The notes under the pieces are model-generated. The model was not told the DNA's origin. It did not search any database and saw nothing but the letters and a program-made list of their open reading frames with translations. From NCBI GenBank assembly GCA_903813345.2, contig CAIIXF020000006.1, forward strand, positions 2,358,001 to 2,422,000: 64,000 bases of DNA, written 5' to 3'. A program made the position numbers and the translations under genes. Shown piece after piece: positions 36,681 to 46,495 of the stretch. Position 1 is the stretch's first letter; each line of letters opens with the position of its first letter. This DNA is from Owenia fusiformis. Its lineage: Eukaryota; Annelida; Polychaeta; Sabellida; Oweniidae.

Positions 36681-37777
36681 AAAAGAAAGTTATTTCTAGT
36701 TACATAGAGTAGTTTTCATTCTCATCAATACATCTTTGCCTTGAAATCATTTGTGAAACATGTGGTTTGACCTTCATGGAAATTTGCTTAATTTTGACAC
36801 ACCTTTGTTTAACTTATACTGTCTTTGAGGCTGCCTTATCTGAACCCCGAAGTGTCTCATGTTTCAAATGTTTAAACAATCAAGTCTCATCTTGCCTTTA
36901 TTTCAAACTCTAGTTTCCAGACTCGAGTCCAATCAAAAATGAATTATCTACATGGAAGTTTGTGAAGTCCTTTATTTCTGAAACTGTTTTAAATACTTAA
37001 TATTTTCCAGGTAACTGCTTTACAAAATTATTGTGCATTGTGAATCTTCATTATCTATCTGATAAATATTTTCCTCAGCAAACTTTATTTTCATAGAACA
37101 CATGATGAATCTTTTATTCAACAATTTTGCATCAATTATGTTTCAAGAATTTTTTTCCCTGGCTCACTATGAAGGACATTTAAATAAGTCATGGGAAAGT
37201 ATAGGTCATAAGAGGAGCACTGGGTTCCACCCATTCCAATGATGCAGGTTTTGTGCTAATTTTGAATATCTTTATGGTACTTTTACAGGTAATGGGCTAA
37301 TGGCTTTAGCAAATTGCAGCAATGTCATAGTTAGTTTTTTTGGTCAAAGTAGGTAGCTAAATCACTAAAGAGAAGTCATGAATCTTATATCTTAAATGTG
37401 TTTTAAATCAACTTGTTTACCTGAAAATAAAATGTGGTCACAGCTTTTCTGATGCTGATGTACCCGAATGGTGTCTAATTCATAATGAAATAAATGAAAT
37501 CATTGTGGTATGTATGTGGAGTCTAGTTGCCTTATAATAATACATCTACTTTACATGGATTTTCTCCTAATATATTATTATTTCCTTATAAATATCCAAA
37601 CTTTAATCAAAAGCAGTTTCAAAATTATCGTATATTGTATTTCACCTGAAATATCGTATATGGTATAAGAGCTGTGAAAAATATTGTATATGGTGAAAAA
37701 ATATTGTATATGGTATAAGAGAGCTGAAAAATATTGTATATGCATTTCCAAGACCCTCTATACACCCCCCCCCCTAT

Positions 37778-38699
37778 TTGCCCGGGCATGTTACATATGC
37801 TATTTATATTGATTTGTCATTTAGGAATTCAGAGGCAAACTCACAAAACGTACAAGCAGAAATGACATCATTTCTGTTTAAATCATTTTCACATGGATTT
37901 TCCTTATGATATCATTTAACTTGACACTTAACTTGGCACTGAGCCTTTTGGCAAATCTTCCAAAAAAAATAATTAAATGGAATACTTCATTAAAACCTAT
38001 TTAAGTGCAACATCGACGTTGGTACCTCAAAATAGTGTTCCATTTGGAAGTTGTTTCACTTTCAGAGGTTCATGTATGTAAGCTGCCCTGTCAACCCTCA
38101 CGCATTAGGCGTGATTGTCACACATTCGCTGGAAAAATAGAAATCACGCATCAATTCAGCGTGTATGATCAAATATCACGCATTTTTGTTTTTTGACAAA
38201 TGCCGACACGGTAAAAAACCTGAACGGCGAAAAAAAGCGAACGCATTCTGTTCGGACTTTGCACGCGATTGCCATTTATGTCACACATTTGGTACAAAAT
38301 ATGTGTATATATCACGCATTTCTTTCGAAAATATTTACACCTACCCCCCCCCCCCCTGTTGACGGATGTGAACAACGAGCGTTAGCGACTTAGAAAATTT
38401 CATGAAAATGCAATTATAGATTTTTGAAAAAAAAAATTCAAAATATTCTTGACTGATATGTGTATTTTCATTTTCTTGAAACATATAGACTAAGAATTAG
38501 TCTAGTGGATATTTTTGTAAAAATATGACTTCTGGCCCATTTCTGTAACCACTCCCATCATGGCAGATTATTTGTGAAATTTAGTGTTCTTTAGAAATCG
38601 CAATAAATAAAGCCTTAAAAACAATTTTCAAGTAGTATTAAGTAAATTATGCATAGATCTAATGTAATCCCTAGTCTACTGAATATATATATCTAGAGG
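37778..38699. other. Non-coding stretch with TCACGCAT cluster
   Basis: A CpG-richer block at about 38095-38390 carries TCACGCAT at 38098, 38144, 38176 and 38312 and ends in a C13 run. Small ORFs here do not resemble proteins. The rest is plain AT-rich sequence. Confidence 0.5.
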
Positions 38700-38704
38700 A
38701 GAGA

Positions 38705-38928
38705 GCGCATGCGCAAAGTGTAAGACGGAAAAATTGAGCTCCGAAAAATAACTTTATTTTTGTGTATTTACAGCTAGTCTGAACATTCTACATAACTACA
38801 CAGACCGCCTATAACTCGCTGGAGGTGCCAAGAATTCAACGCGACCCTTCAACGGACTAAAACCACCGGGAAAGTTGGAATACGTGACCAACAAGATCCA
38901 CCTCGTGTCCGCCATTGCAGCCATTTTG
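38705..38928 (+). promoter_or_regulatory. Candidate internal promoter of the retrotransposon
   Basis: GCGCATGCGCA at 38705-38715 is close to the NRF1 consensus. GCCATTG and GCCATTTTG at 38911-38928 are YY1-like cores. Non-LTR elements need a promoter inside their transcribed 5' end. This is motif evidence only. Confidence 0.4.
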
Positions 38929-39802
38929 CCCGGGAAATTTCCATTGGAAATTCGTTTGTCACGGGAACCTGAGGACCCAGTGTGTGCCCAGCTTTGTGTG
39001 CCCAGCTGTTTCTTATAATCTTAGCTGGAGGTATAGATCCTCCGGATCTTTTAATATATATTTTTATCCTTTTTGACCAATACAAATATTTCTTAAAAAA
39101 CCTAGTGACTGTCTAGTAAAAAGCAGGTTTTGATATTATTATCTGTAAGTTATACAGTAGCCTACTCAATAATCATTCCACGCTACAGCTAAATTTGATA
39201 CTATTTACCTAAGAAGTATAATTCAAGCAACTTTATTGCATTTCTGGGGCGTCGCCCGCCACTGCATGGTCACCTCTCTGGTGCCATTTTGTTTTCGTTT
39301 TTGATAAGTCTATGCGACATTGTTTCAGCTAAATAAGACGAGTGGTGTACAGCATTTAGAAGCTAATGATTTCCTAGATAAAGTAAGAATTTTTCCTATG
39401 AGTTAGCTGTGTACCACCTGCTTTTAGTGTAGTTAGTGCTTTACCTGCTTTCCCTGCTTTGCGTGCTGCACTGTGTGTATTTTACTGCAACATTGCTAGA
39501 GTAGGACTAATTATCCAGTAGGGCAAGGTTCGTAGTGTATCTAGTAACTAAATAAGGATATACCATTGTATGATTTGTTGTGGCCGATTTAGATTGGCAC
39601 ATTTTAGTTATTTTTATATGTGTTAGGATTGTAAAGTCTATTTTTATAGAGTCTATTTTTACAAAGCTTTCTTTTTTATATAAACCTTTTTATAAATATA
39701 TATATATACACATAGAGTATTTTTATCTTTGCCAAATAACCAACTCACTTGGTAACTGTACAGGTACATTAAACAGTTAAACCAGCTTCCAGACAGCTTG
39801 GA

Positions 39803-40891
39803 ATGCCTGTAAAATCTAAGTCAAAAGCTAAAAAGGCTACCATTTTCAAATCAAAGGAAAAGGACTCCTGTCCATGTAATAAAGATTTAGAAAGTATATT
39901 TCTGAACTGCTCAAATTGTGAGCAATGGTGGCATTCTAACTGTCTGGGTCTAGGTAATAGCGAGGAAGACTGCCCGTTACTCAAATTATATGCGCAAGAA
40001 GAGACTGTCTTCAACTGCCCTTACTGCATACTCAACAGCATCAATGCTGATATAAAGCTTAAGCCTCAGAACACGGTCTCTCCTTCGGATAAGCAAAACA
40101 AACTGGCTAATAATTTGAGTCCACCTAAGATTTCTCAAGCTAAACATAGTAGCAAGAGTGCTATAAATAGCACTGTGAGTCAAAATCTACCAAAGAACAT
40201 TTTAATCATCGACAACTTGAAAAACCCAGGCCTATTCAAGGATAGTGATAAAATCAAAAAAGAAATTTTCAAACATAAATCCCAAGTTAAAATAACCCAC
40301 ACTTATCAGCTTTGCAGAGGAGGAATTGCAATTCACTACGCTGACCCAGAACAAAAGGAACTCCTCAGCAGGGACTGGCCTGAATCAGCGTTTGGAGGAA
40401 GTGGCAAACAACTTGACATACACGACACTACCCCCACCTCCCGTTGTATCATAAGGAACGTCCCTACAAGTATAAATCCAGAAGAACTGAAACAAGTAGT
40501 TGAGCAACAATCAGGTATAAGTGTATCTATAAGAAGATTCAAATACAGGGATACTGGTAAGGGCATGCCTATAGTGGCTGCCACATGTAGTAATCATACT
40601 GACCTGTCTATCTTATTCAAAACAAAATTAACTATCGGTAATAAAATTTTGTTAGTGGAAGCAATCAACACAGCCAAGCACAAAGTAACCCGGTGCTTCC
40701 GTTGCCAATTTTACGGGCACGTGGCGAAGGCTTGCACTAACAAAGCTAAGTGCGAAAACTGTGGTGGTGCACATAAGAATAAGTGTACCAATTCAACTAA
40801 GTGTAACAACTGTGGAGAAAACCACAAAGCTAGCTCCAATAAGTGCATTTATTATATTGATTTAAAGCTCAAAAGGAGCACTAATGTATAG
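39803..40891 (+). CDS. Retrotransposon ORF1: PHD finger plus CCHC-knuckle nucleic-acid-binding protein
   Basis: The ORF is 362 codons. Residues 23-75 form a C4HC3 PHD-type finger (C23, C25, C36, C39, H44, C47, C72, C75). The middle (about 210-295) resembles the RRM-like/pre-C2HC region of retrotransposon ORF1 proteins ('RCIIRNVPTSINPEEL'). Three zinc knuckles close the protein: CX2CX4HX4C at 298-311, CX2CX3HX3C at 317-328 and CX2CX3HX6C at 334-348. Such proteins coat the element RNA and form the RNP. The N-terminus is rich in Lys and Ser. The final codons overlap ORF2 by ATGTATAG, so ORF2 probably depends on translational coupling or reinitiation. An ORF1 PHD finger is known in some CR1-like elements; together with an RNase H-bearing ORF2 it is less usual. 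Confidence 0.9.
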   Translation: MPVKSKSKAKKATIFKSKEKDSCPCNKDLESIFLNCSNCEQWWHSNCLGLGNSEEDCPLLKLYAQEETVFNCPYCILNSINADIKLKPQNTVSPSDKQNKLANNLSPPKISQAKHSSKSAINSTVSQNLPKNILIIDNLKNPGLFKDSDKIKKEIFKHKSQVKITHTYQLCRGGIAIHYADPEQKELLSRDWPESAFGGSGKQLDIHDTTPTSRCIIRNVPTSINPEELKQVVEQQSGISVSIRRFKYRDTGKGMPIVAATCSNHTDLSILFKTKLTIGNKILLVEAINTAKHKVTRCFRCQFYGHVAKACTNKAKCENCGGAHKNKCTNSTKCNNCGENHKASSNKCIYYIDLKLKRSTNV

Positions 40892-43800
40892 TAACTCCAT
40901 AACTATAGTGGCTGCTACTCTCTTACTTTCTCTGCTAGTGACAATGAAAATATTCCAAGCTAACATACGTTCTATCAACACCTCGGCTAAATACATCAAA
41001 CATATCTCTCCTGAAGCATCTATATTTTGCATTACAGAAATTTGGCACCCTACAGCTGAATCAATCCAAAGAGCCGGTCTAAAAGACTGGACTTGGATTT
41101 CCTCTATCAGACAAGGCAGGGAGGGGGGCGGGGCAGCCATTATAGCATCATCAGACACAAAGGTGGTAAAAAGAAATGATCTCATGAGAAATGACATAGA
41201 GGCAGCTTGGGCAAATGTCTATTGTAAAGACCTCGCTTTTCTTCTATGTTCAGTTTATATACCCCCAGGAAACATTGAATCATGGGATAAATTTTCTAGA
41301 GTGGCAACCTCTGCTTTACATAGCAAGCTTCCAGTACTTTTTACAGGGGATTTTAATGGGAGACATCCCTTATGGAATGACTGTTCTATTAACAAATTGG
41401 GAAGCACTATTGCAGAGTTTGCCATGATCCATGACTTACACATTTTCAACAACCATCAGTTCACTAGAAATGAAACTATCATCGATTTAACCATCGGCTC
41501 CGGCTCACTGACATCCAAGATCTCGGAGTGGGCGGTGCGGGATGAGATCTATTTGAAATCAGATCACAAACTTATCTCATTCAGCGTCGGCCAGGCCGGG
41601 AAGGAGGAAGTCAGGGAATATTATGATTTGAAAAATGCAAATTGGGAAAAATTTGTTTCTGAAATGGAAAAACTTTGTCTTAACTGGCAACAAAACGTTA
41701 TTGCTGCCAATGTTGAAGAAGCTTACACCTCCCTATGCTCGATAATGCTCAAAGTCATAAACGACATCATACCTAAGAAAAAAGTTTGTTCTAAGAGCAA
41801 AGGGTGGTGGAACGACAATTTAAATCAACAAGTTAAAGCTCTGAGAAGGGCAAAACGCCGTTATAACAAGCGCAGTGACCCTCATAATTGGGAAACCTAT
41901 ACCAGGCTCGCAGAAGAGTTCGCAGAGAGTGCACATAAAGCTGAATCTAGCTATTGGGATGATCTCTTCGAAGAGCTTGATCTGGGTAACCCTAATATGA
42001 TATGGAAAACTGTAATGAAAACTCAAACCAAAAAGGGTAAGAAAATAGTCCAACCAATTATAGATGGAAATGGTAACATTCATCATACCGATGAGGACAT
42101 TGCAGAAACTATGGTTAAGCAATATGGCAAGCAACATCTGCCAGTACAGCGGTATGATGAATGGTACAACTTCGTTGTGAGAAAGGCCAAAGAATCTGTC
42201 CAACTTGAAAAAATCAAAATTAAAAACACTAATTACAATCAGACTTGCGAACCTTTTAACAAGGACATAGAATTTGATGAAATAATAGCAGCTATTGAGA
42301 AAACACCAGCTAAAACTGCTCCTAGTCCTAGGGAAAAAATTTTGAGTATTTTTATCAAAAAAGGGGGGATCACACTACATAAATCAATTTGGCTTCTCTC
42401 ACAGAAATGCTGGGCGGAAGGTCAGCTTCCCCAGGAATTTAGAATTGATCCAAAGATTATGTTAGGTAAACCTAACAAAAATAACTATAATTCAGACAGA
42501 TCCTATCGCCCTATAACACTTGAAGCTCAAGTTGGGAAAATCCTACAAAGGGTAGTCAGCCCAAGGTTATCATGGATAAGCGAAACTACATCCTCTTACT
42601 GTGCCTTCCAGGATGCTTACAGGGAACATAGATCCTGTTCACAGACTGTGATTAGATTGGTGCAGTCCATCCAGGAGGCGTGGAATAGAGGAGAATGTGT
42701 CATCGCAGCAGTATTAGATTACGAGAGCTGTTTTGAACGGGTGTTTAGGGAGGGGCTCATCTACAAACTAGCCCAGAAGGGAATCAATGGACGCCTGTTA
42801 GTGTACATCAGTGAATACTTAACTAATAGGCAATTCTCTATATCTGTCAACAACCACACTACTCCCCTACTGCCATCAGTGGTGGGCATCCCTCAGGGGT
42901 CCGTGTTGTCTCCGCTTCTCTGTAATCTCTACACGGCAGACTCCATGGACAACATAGGGTCGGAGAAGGCTGGCTTTGCAGATGACAACACAATATGGGC
43001 ATGTGGAGCTGACTTGAAAGAGATAGAGAAACTCATCAACACGGACTTGAATCAATTAACCAACAAATGGTGCAAAAGATGGAACATGGAGATCGCCCCT
43101 GAAAAAACCGAGGTAATGGTCTTCAGTCCACCTGGTATCACTAGCCCCGATATTAATATCTTTATCGACGGCCGGAAACTCCAGGTGGTGTCCCACAAGA
43201 AGATTCTTGGATGCACCATAGATAACGAACTTAAATTTAATCTACATATCGAAAATAAGAAAAAATCTGCATTCGGTGCTCTTGCGGGCATAAACAATTT
43301 CACTTCCAGCAAATCGGGCTGTAGCCAAGAGGTATTCACCATGCTGTACAAAGCGTTGGTGATACCGCACTTCGAAACCAGCATTAGTGCTCTGGCTGCA
43401 GTTACCGAGAAAGCTGTTTCTGCCTATGCACCAGTCCAGAGGGCAGCACTACTTAAAGCAACCGGATGCCTCAACTCAACTAGCACTGACTCATTAGAAG
43501 TACTGGCTGGTGTACTACCGCTTGATATTTTACTAAGAAGCAGGCAGGCTCAAGAGGGTGTGAGAATAGCTACCCACACTGAGTCAGACCCCATTGCCAG
43601 GGAATTTTTGAGATGGGGTGGGTCATCTCAAACTGAGAAGACCCCCTCCTGCTTTAATATCATAACAGCCAGACTGAGACTACATAGATGCCCCACACAA
43701 CCTAACAATTATATACAGCACTATTACCATCACCAGGATGTAGACATCTTCCAACCTACGAAGGCAACCATCCATGACGAAGATTTTGCCAACACAAAGT

Positions 43801-44771
43801 CCGCCCAAAGTGTTCGAATAAGCTCAGTGCTTAGTGAACAGCCGGACGGTAGGACTATAGTCTTCACAGATGGGTCAGCCTATGGGAATCCTGGTCCTTC
43901 GGGAGCTGCTGCAGTGGTTTATGTGGGTGGACTTAAATCTACACCTATATGTCTTGAGCAACCAGTCTCCCTCATAGGTAACAACTATTATGGGGAAGTG
44001 GTAGCAATAAAGATGGCGGTAGAATATCTGACAACCATAAAGACTAGCAGCAACATCCTGCTCTTGTCAGACTGCCAACCCGCTATAACAGCATATTTTA
44101 TTACTACCAAGTGTAAAAGCATCACAGAGGACATTATTGACACAAGGAAAGCCTGCAAACTGCTATCTTTACAGAACAAAACCTTAGAAGTCTACTGGGT
44201 CCCAGGTCACCAAGGGACAGAAGGGAATGAAGTTGCTGATAAAACTGCCAAGAAAGCAGCATTGGCAGCCAAATCTCTCACTGACTGTAAAACATCTAAG
44301 TCTGTAGCTTATAATAATATCAAATGTAACGCTTTAGAGAAATGGCAAAATAGGTATAACAACTCCACCAAGGTGAACTTTGTTCAGGAATTAATTCCTA
44401 AGGTTAAATTGAAAAGTCCAATTGTAAAGACAGGAACTAGGTATTATAGAAATATATGTAACCAAATTATTTCTGGGCACACCCGTTTACATGGCCATCA
44501 CCATAGAATTAACCCCGATATTTTATCTCCCAACTGTGACCACTGTAACATACCAGAGACAGTTGAACATTACATCTTTGCTTGCTCTAAGTTCCAGGAA
44601 GAGAGGGAGATTCTATTGGCCAAAGTGCAACAGATACTACTAGGAGCTAAATACAATCCAGCTCTGGACCTACAAACAATCACAGGACTCAACACAAGCC
44701 TGGACCATAAGTTAAATAAAGAAATTATGAAATGCCTGCAGGCATTTATACAGAAATCCAAGAGATTTTAA
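40884..44771 (+). CDS. Retrotransposon ORF2: APE endonuclease, reverse transcriptase, RNase H polyprotein
   Basis: The ORF is 1,295 codons. The endonuclease (about 21-235) has N27, E52 in 'CITEIW', GDFN at 155-158 and SDH at 226-228. The reverse transcriptase (about 520-765) has D612 in 'LDYESCF', 'GIPQGSVLSPLL' at 668-679 and the catalytic FADD at 698-701. RNase H (about 991-1125) keeps D996 (TDGSAYGNPG), E1038, D1063 and D1119 (HQGTEGNEVAD). A CCHC motif 'CDHCNIPETVEHYIFAC' lies near the C-terminus. It nicks the target and copies the RNA in place. The first ATG overlaps the ORF1 stop; the domain itself starts at the second Met, position 40944 (MKIFQANIRS), an alternative start. The usual GPDG motif before the RT core reads SPRE (481-484). 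Function otherwise looks intact. Confidence 0.95.
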   Translation: MYSNSITIVAATLLLSLLVTMKIFQANIRSINTSAKYIKHISPEASIFCITEIWHPTAESIQRAGLKDWTWISSIRQGREGGGAAIIASSDTKVVKRNDLMRNDIEAAWANVYCKDLAFLLCSVYIPPGNIESWDKFSRVATSALHSKLPVLFTGDFNGRHPLWNDCSINKLGSTIAEFAMIHDLHIFNNHQFTRNETIIDLTIGSGSLTSKISEWAVRDEIYLKSDHKLISFSVGQAGKEEVREYYDLKNANWEKFVSEMEKLCLNWQQNVIAANVEEAYTSLCSIMLKVINDIIPKKKVCSKSKGWWNDNLNQQVKALRRAKRRYNKRSDPHNWETYTRLAEEFAESAHKAESSYWDDLFEELDLGNPNMIWKTVMKTQTKKGKKIVQPIIDGNGNIHHTDEDIAETMVKQYGKQHLPVQRYDEWYNFVVRKAKESVQLEKIKIKNTNYNQTCEPFNKDIEFDEIIAAIEKTPAKTAPSPREKILSIFIKKGGITLHKSIWLLSQKCWAEGQLPQEFRIDPKIMLGKPNKNNYNSDRSYRPITLEAQVGKILQRVVSPRLSWISETTSSYCAFQDAYREHRSCSQTVIRLVQSIQEAWNRGECVIAAVLDYESCFERVFREGLIYKLAQKGINGRLLVYISEYLTNRQFSISVNNHTTPLLPSVVGIPQGSVLSPLLCNLYTADSMDNIGSEKAGFADDNTIWACGADLKEIEKLINTDLNQLTNKWCKRWNMEIAPEKTEVMVFSPPGITSPDINIFIDGRKLQVVSHKKILGCTIDNELKFNLHIENKKKSAFGALAGINNFTSSKSGCSQEVFTMLYKALVIPHFETSISALAAVTEKAVSAYAPVQRAALLKATGCLNSTSTDSLEVLAGVLPLDILLRSRQAQEGVRIATHTESDPIAREFLRWGGSSQTEKTPSCFNIITARLRLHRCPTQPNNYIQHYYHHQDVDIFQPTKATIHDEDFANTKSAQSVRISSVLSEQPDGRTIVFTDGSAYGNPGPSGAAAVVYVGGLKSTPICLEQPVSLIGNNYYGEVVAIKMAVEYLTTIKTSSNILLLSDCQPAITAYFITTKCKSITEDIIDTRKACKLLSLQNKTLEVYWVPGHQGTEGNEVADKTAKKAALAAKSLTDCKTSKSVAYNNIKCNALEKWQNRYNNSTKVNFVQELIPKVKLKSPIVKTGTRYYRNICNQIISGHTRLHGHHHRINPDILSPNCDHCNIPETVEHYIFACSKFQEEREILLAKVQQILLGAKYNPALDLQTITGLNTSLDHKLNKEIMKCLQAFIQKSKRF

Positions 44772-45042
44772 TTACTTATTTTTAACTCGAGTGAGATAGT
44801 GACTCTATTTTAACATCTCATTTTAATGGAAAAACACTTGCATTTTAGACTACGTTAGATAACAAGTTTTAGCGCTCTCTCTCCCAACAGAAGTAAAATA
44901 AGCACAAGTGAAAAGTACAAGTGATATTTTTAGTACATGAGTTTTAAAAACAGCAACAAGTGATCAAAGGCAGCATAATAATGCCAAAGTGATCCCGGAA
45001 CACCTTATAAGGAACACTGAAAAGGACTAAGAAGAAGAAGAT
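44772..45042 (+). other. Retrotransposon 3' UTR and AAG-repeat tail
   Basis: About 270 bases without ORF end in TAAGAAGAAGAAG, a short simple-repeat tail of the kind used by I-group elements in place of poly(A). The single-copy-like sequence begins at about 45043. Confidence 0.65.
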
Positions 45043-45122
45043 ATAACTACCGCCCTCATGATTGTCTGGACACTTGTTGCTGGGGTTCACATGTGTCTTC
45101 ATCTAGATAAAACCTTTAACCA

Positions 45123-45305
45123 CAGGGGCGGATCTGGGAAGCAACAAGGGGGGGGCCCAAATTTCTGGTCAGAGAAAAAAACGTCCGTGCTTTCGCGGAA
45201 AAAAATTTTGGGCCTCTAAAACCCAAAAGTGGGCCCAAATTTTGAGGCCCATTTTCTTCAAAATTTGGCCTGAAATTAGGCCCCCCCCCCCCTAATCCGC
45301 CAGTG
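45123..45305. mobile_element. CAGKGGCGG-ended MITE, copy 1 (183 bp)
   Basis: The left end CAGGGGCGGATCTGGG and the right end (complement CACTGGCGGATTAGGG) form imperfect inverted termini. The direct 5-bp repeat AACCA lies just outside (45118-45122 and 45306-45310). The body has GGGCCCAAATTT and GGCCTGAAATTAGGCC blocks like copy 2. Confidence 0.75.
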
Positions 45306-45310
45306 AACCA

Positions 45311-46495
45311 TCAATGTCAATATCTGTGGTAAATTGTCTCATTTGTAACAAAAGTGAAAATCTTGAAATGTTACCTTTTTAAACCGGAAATACTCAAAGA
45401 GCTCCGAACGAAAATACAAAATAAATGATACCCGGGATTTACTTAGGTCCAAAGGGCTGTTTAGCTAGAGACTCGAGTAACCCGGGATAAGCTGTCTGGG
45501 TGATATGGGCAACATCCCTCGGGTGATATCGATATTTAACTCGGTCAGGGAAACATTGATATCATCCTTGTGATTTCCCCTCCTGAATAGCTTAACTACT
45601 TTAGTCATTCATTTGTATTATATAAGCACAACCCCGGGAGCACAATCTACCCGGGAATCTACCTCTCCTTTACGGTTTACATCATTTAAATTAACATAGA
45701 GCCACCTACAACATAGTGCTATGAACAAAAGTCTATCTCCTAATTCTTGCACGCCCCCTCCCTCTACTCAAGTATCAACGTATTAATTTAATAACTGCAA
45801 ATCATATGTCAAAATGACTTGGTGTATTCGGCTCGATCTTTTTTATAATTGCCCCCGGGCCTCTGCTATTCATATTAAATATACCAGAGACATATAATGA
45901 TATTATAATGGCATTTCTTTGATGAGAAGGATTGAAGCCATTTGTTTATCAAAAAGCAGTAAGTTTATGATATGTAGACTATAGTTATTCATGATTCTAT
46001 CCATATTCAATCTGATACAAAAACCTTACCTTGTAGTCTAATGCTCACAATTTTCAGTTTTCAAACGACTGCAGCAATAAAAATAATTCTAGAGAGCAAG
46101 TGATAGAACGAAGGCTGTCACCTTTCAATTGCAAGGTACTTACCTTGTGGCAAATATAAGGAATAATGATCTTTGTTTCTTCCTGTTGTATCATGAATTG
46201 AAGCATATATGTAATCTCCAAACGCCAAATGATCGATTCTTTCACAAATGTATGACAACAATAGCCAACGTTAAATCTCTACTCCATATTGGAAATTGAT
46301 GGTATGATCAATGAATGAATGACCCGAAATATCATAGCCTACTGCAATATAGAGATGAAGATCTCTTTTAAGGTAAAGATCGCGGTAAAATGATTTCATT
46401 GACCGATAGCGTCTTTATCAACGAGTTTAGATAAATATCTGCACGAGTAAACGAGTGAAATATACGAGTTGCATTGTGAAATATTTTCAGTGATC
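45311..46495. other. Non-coding stretch
   Basis: This has several CCCGGG-containing words between about 45430 and 45660 and a small palindrome (GGTGATATCGATATTT / AACATTGATATCATCC, about 45510-45565). No gene was seen. Confidence 0.5.

Larger units (their letters stand above)
34461..37777. mobile_element. Composite 3.3-kb element with G-tract ends
   Basis: The left end ATTGGGGGGGGTGTAAAGAG matches the complement of the right end (AAATAGGGGGG... GTGTATAGAGG). Just inside each end lies a short array of ATTGTATATGGTATAAGAG-type units (34481-34615 and 37622-37745), in direct orientation. Inside are the foldbacks at 34831-35820 and 35995-36680. No protein-coding sequence was recognised in 36.7-37.6 kb. 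Confidence 0.5.
38700..45042 (+). mobile_element. Full-length RNase H-bearing non-LTR retrotransposon (I group)
   Basis: About 1.1 kb of 5' UTR is followed by two long intact ORFs overlapping by 8 bases, a 3' UTR of about 270 bases and a short AAG-repeat tail (45028-45040). ORF1 is gag-like with PHD and CCHC fingers; ORF2 has endonuclease, reverse transcriptase, RNase H and a C-terminal CCHC finger, the domain set of I-group elements. The 5' end is not certain: a CpG-rich NRF1-like palindrome suggests about 38700. An 8-bp repeat ATAACTAC (38792-38799 and 45043-45050) could instead be a target duplication starting the element at 38800. No frameshift or stop is seen, so the copy may be young. 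Confidence 0.92.

Noticed and set aside
38165-38393. Overlapping 65-68 codon ORFs
   Set aside because: They arise from a CpG-richer repeat-like block on both strands and no protein family fits.
40336-44761. Several minus-strand and alternative-frame ORFs inside the retrotransposon
   Set aside because: They are shadows of ORF1 and ORF2, which carry clear domains.
38792-45050. ATAACTAC as a proven target duplication of the retrotransposon
   Set aside because: An 8-base match in this neighbourhood can occur by chance, and it would leave the NRF1-like promoter site outside the element. It is kept only as an alternative boundary.
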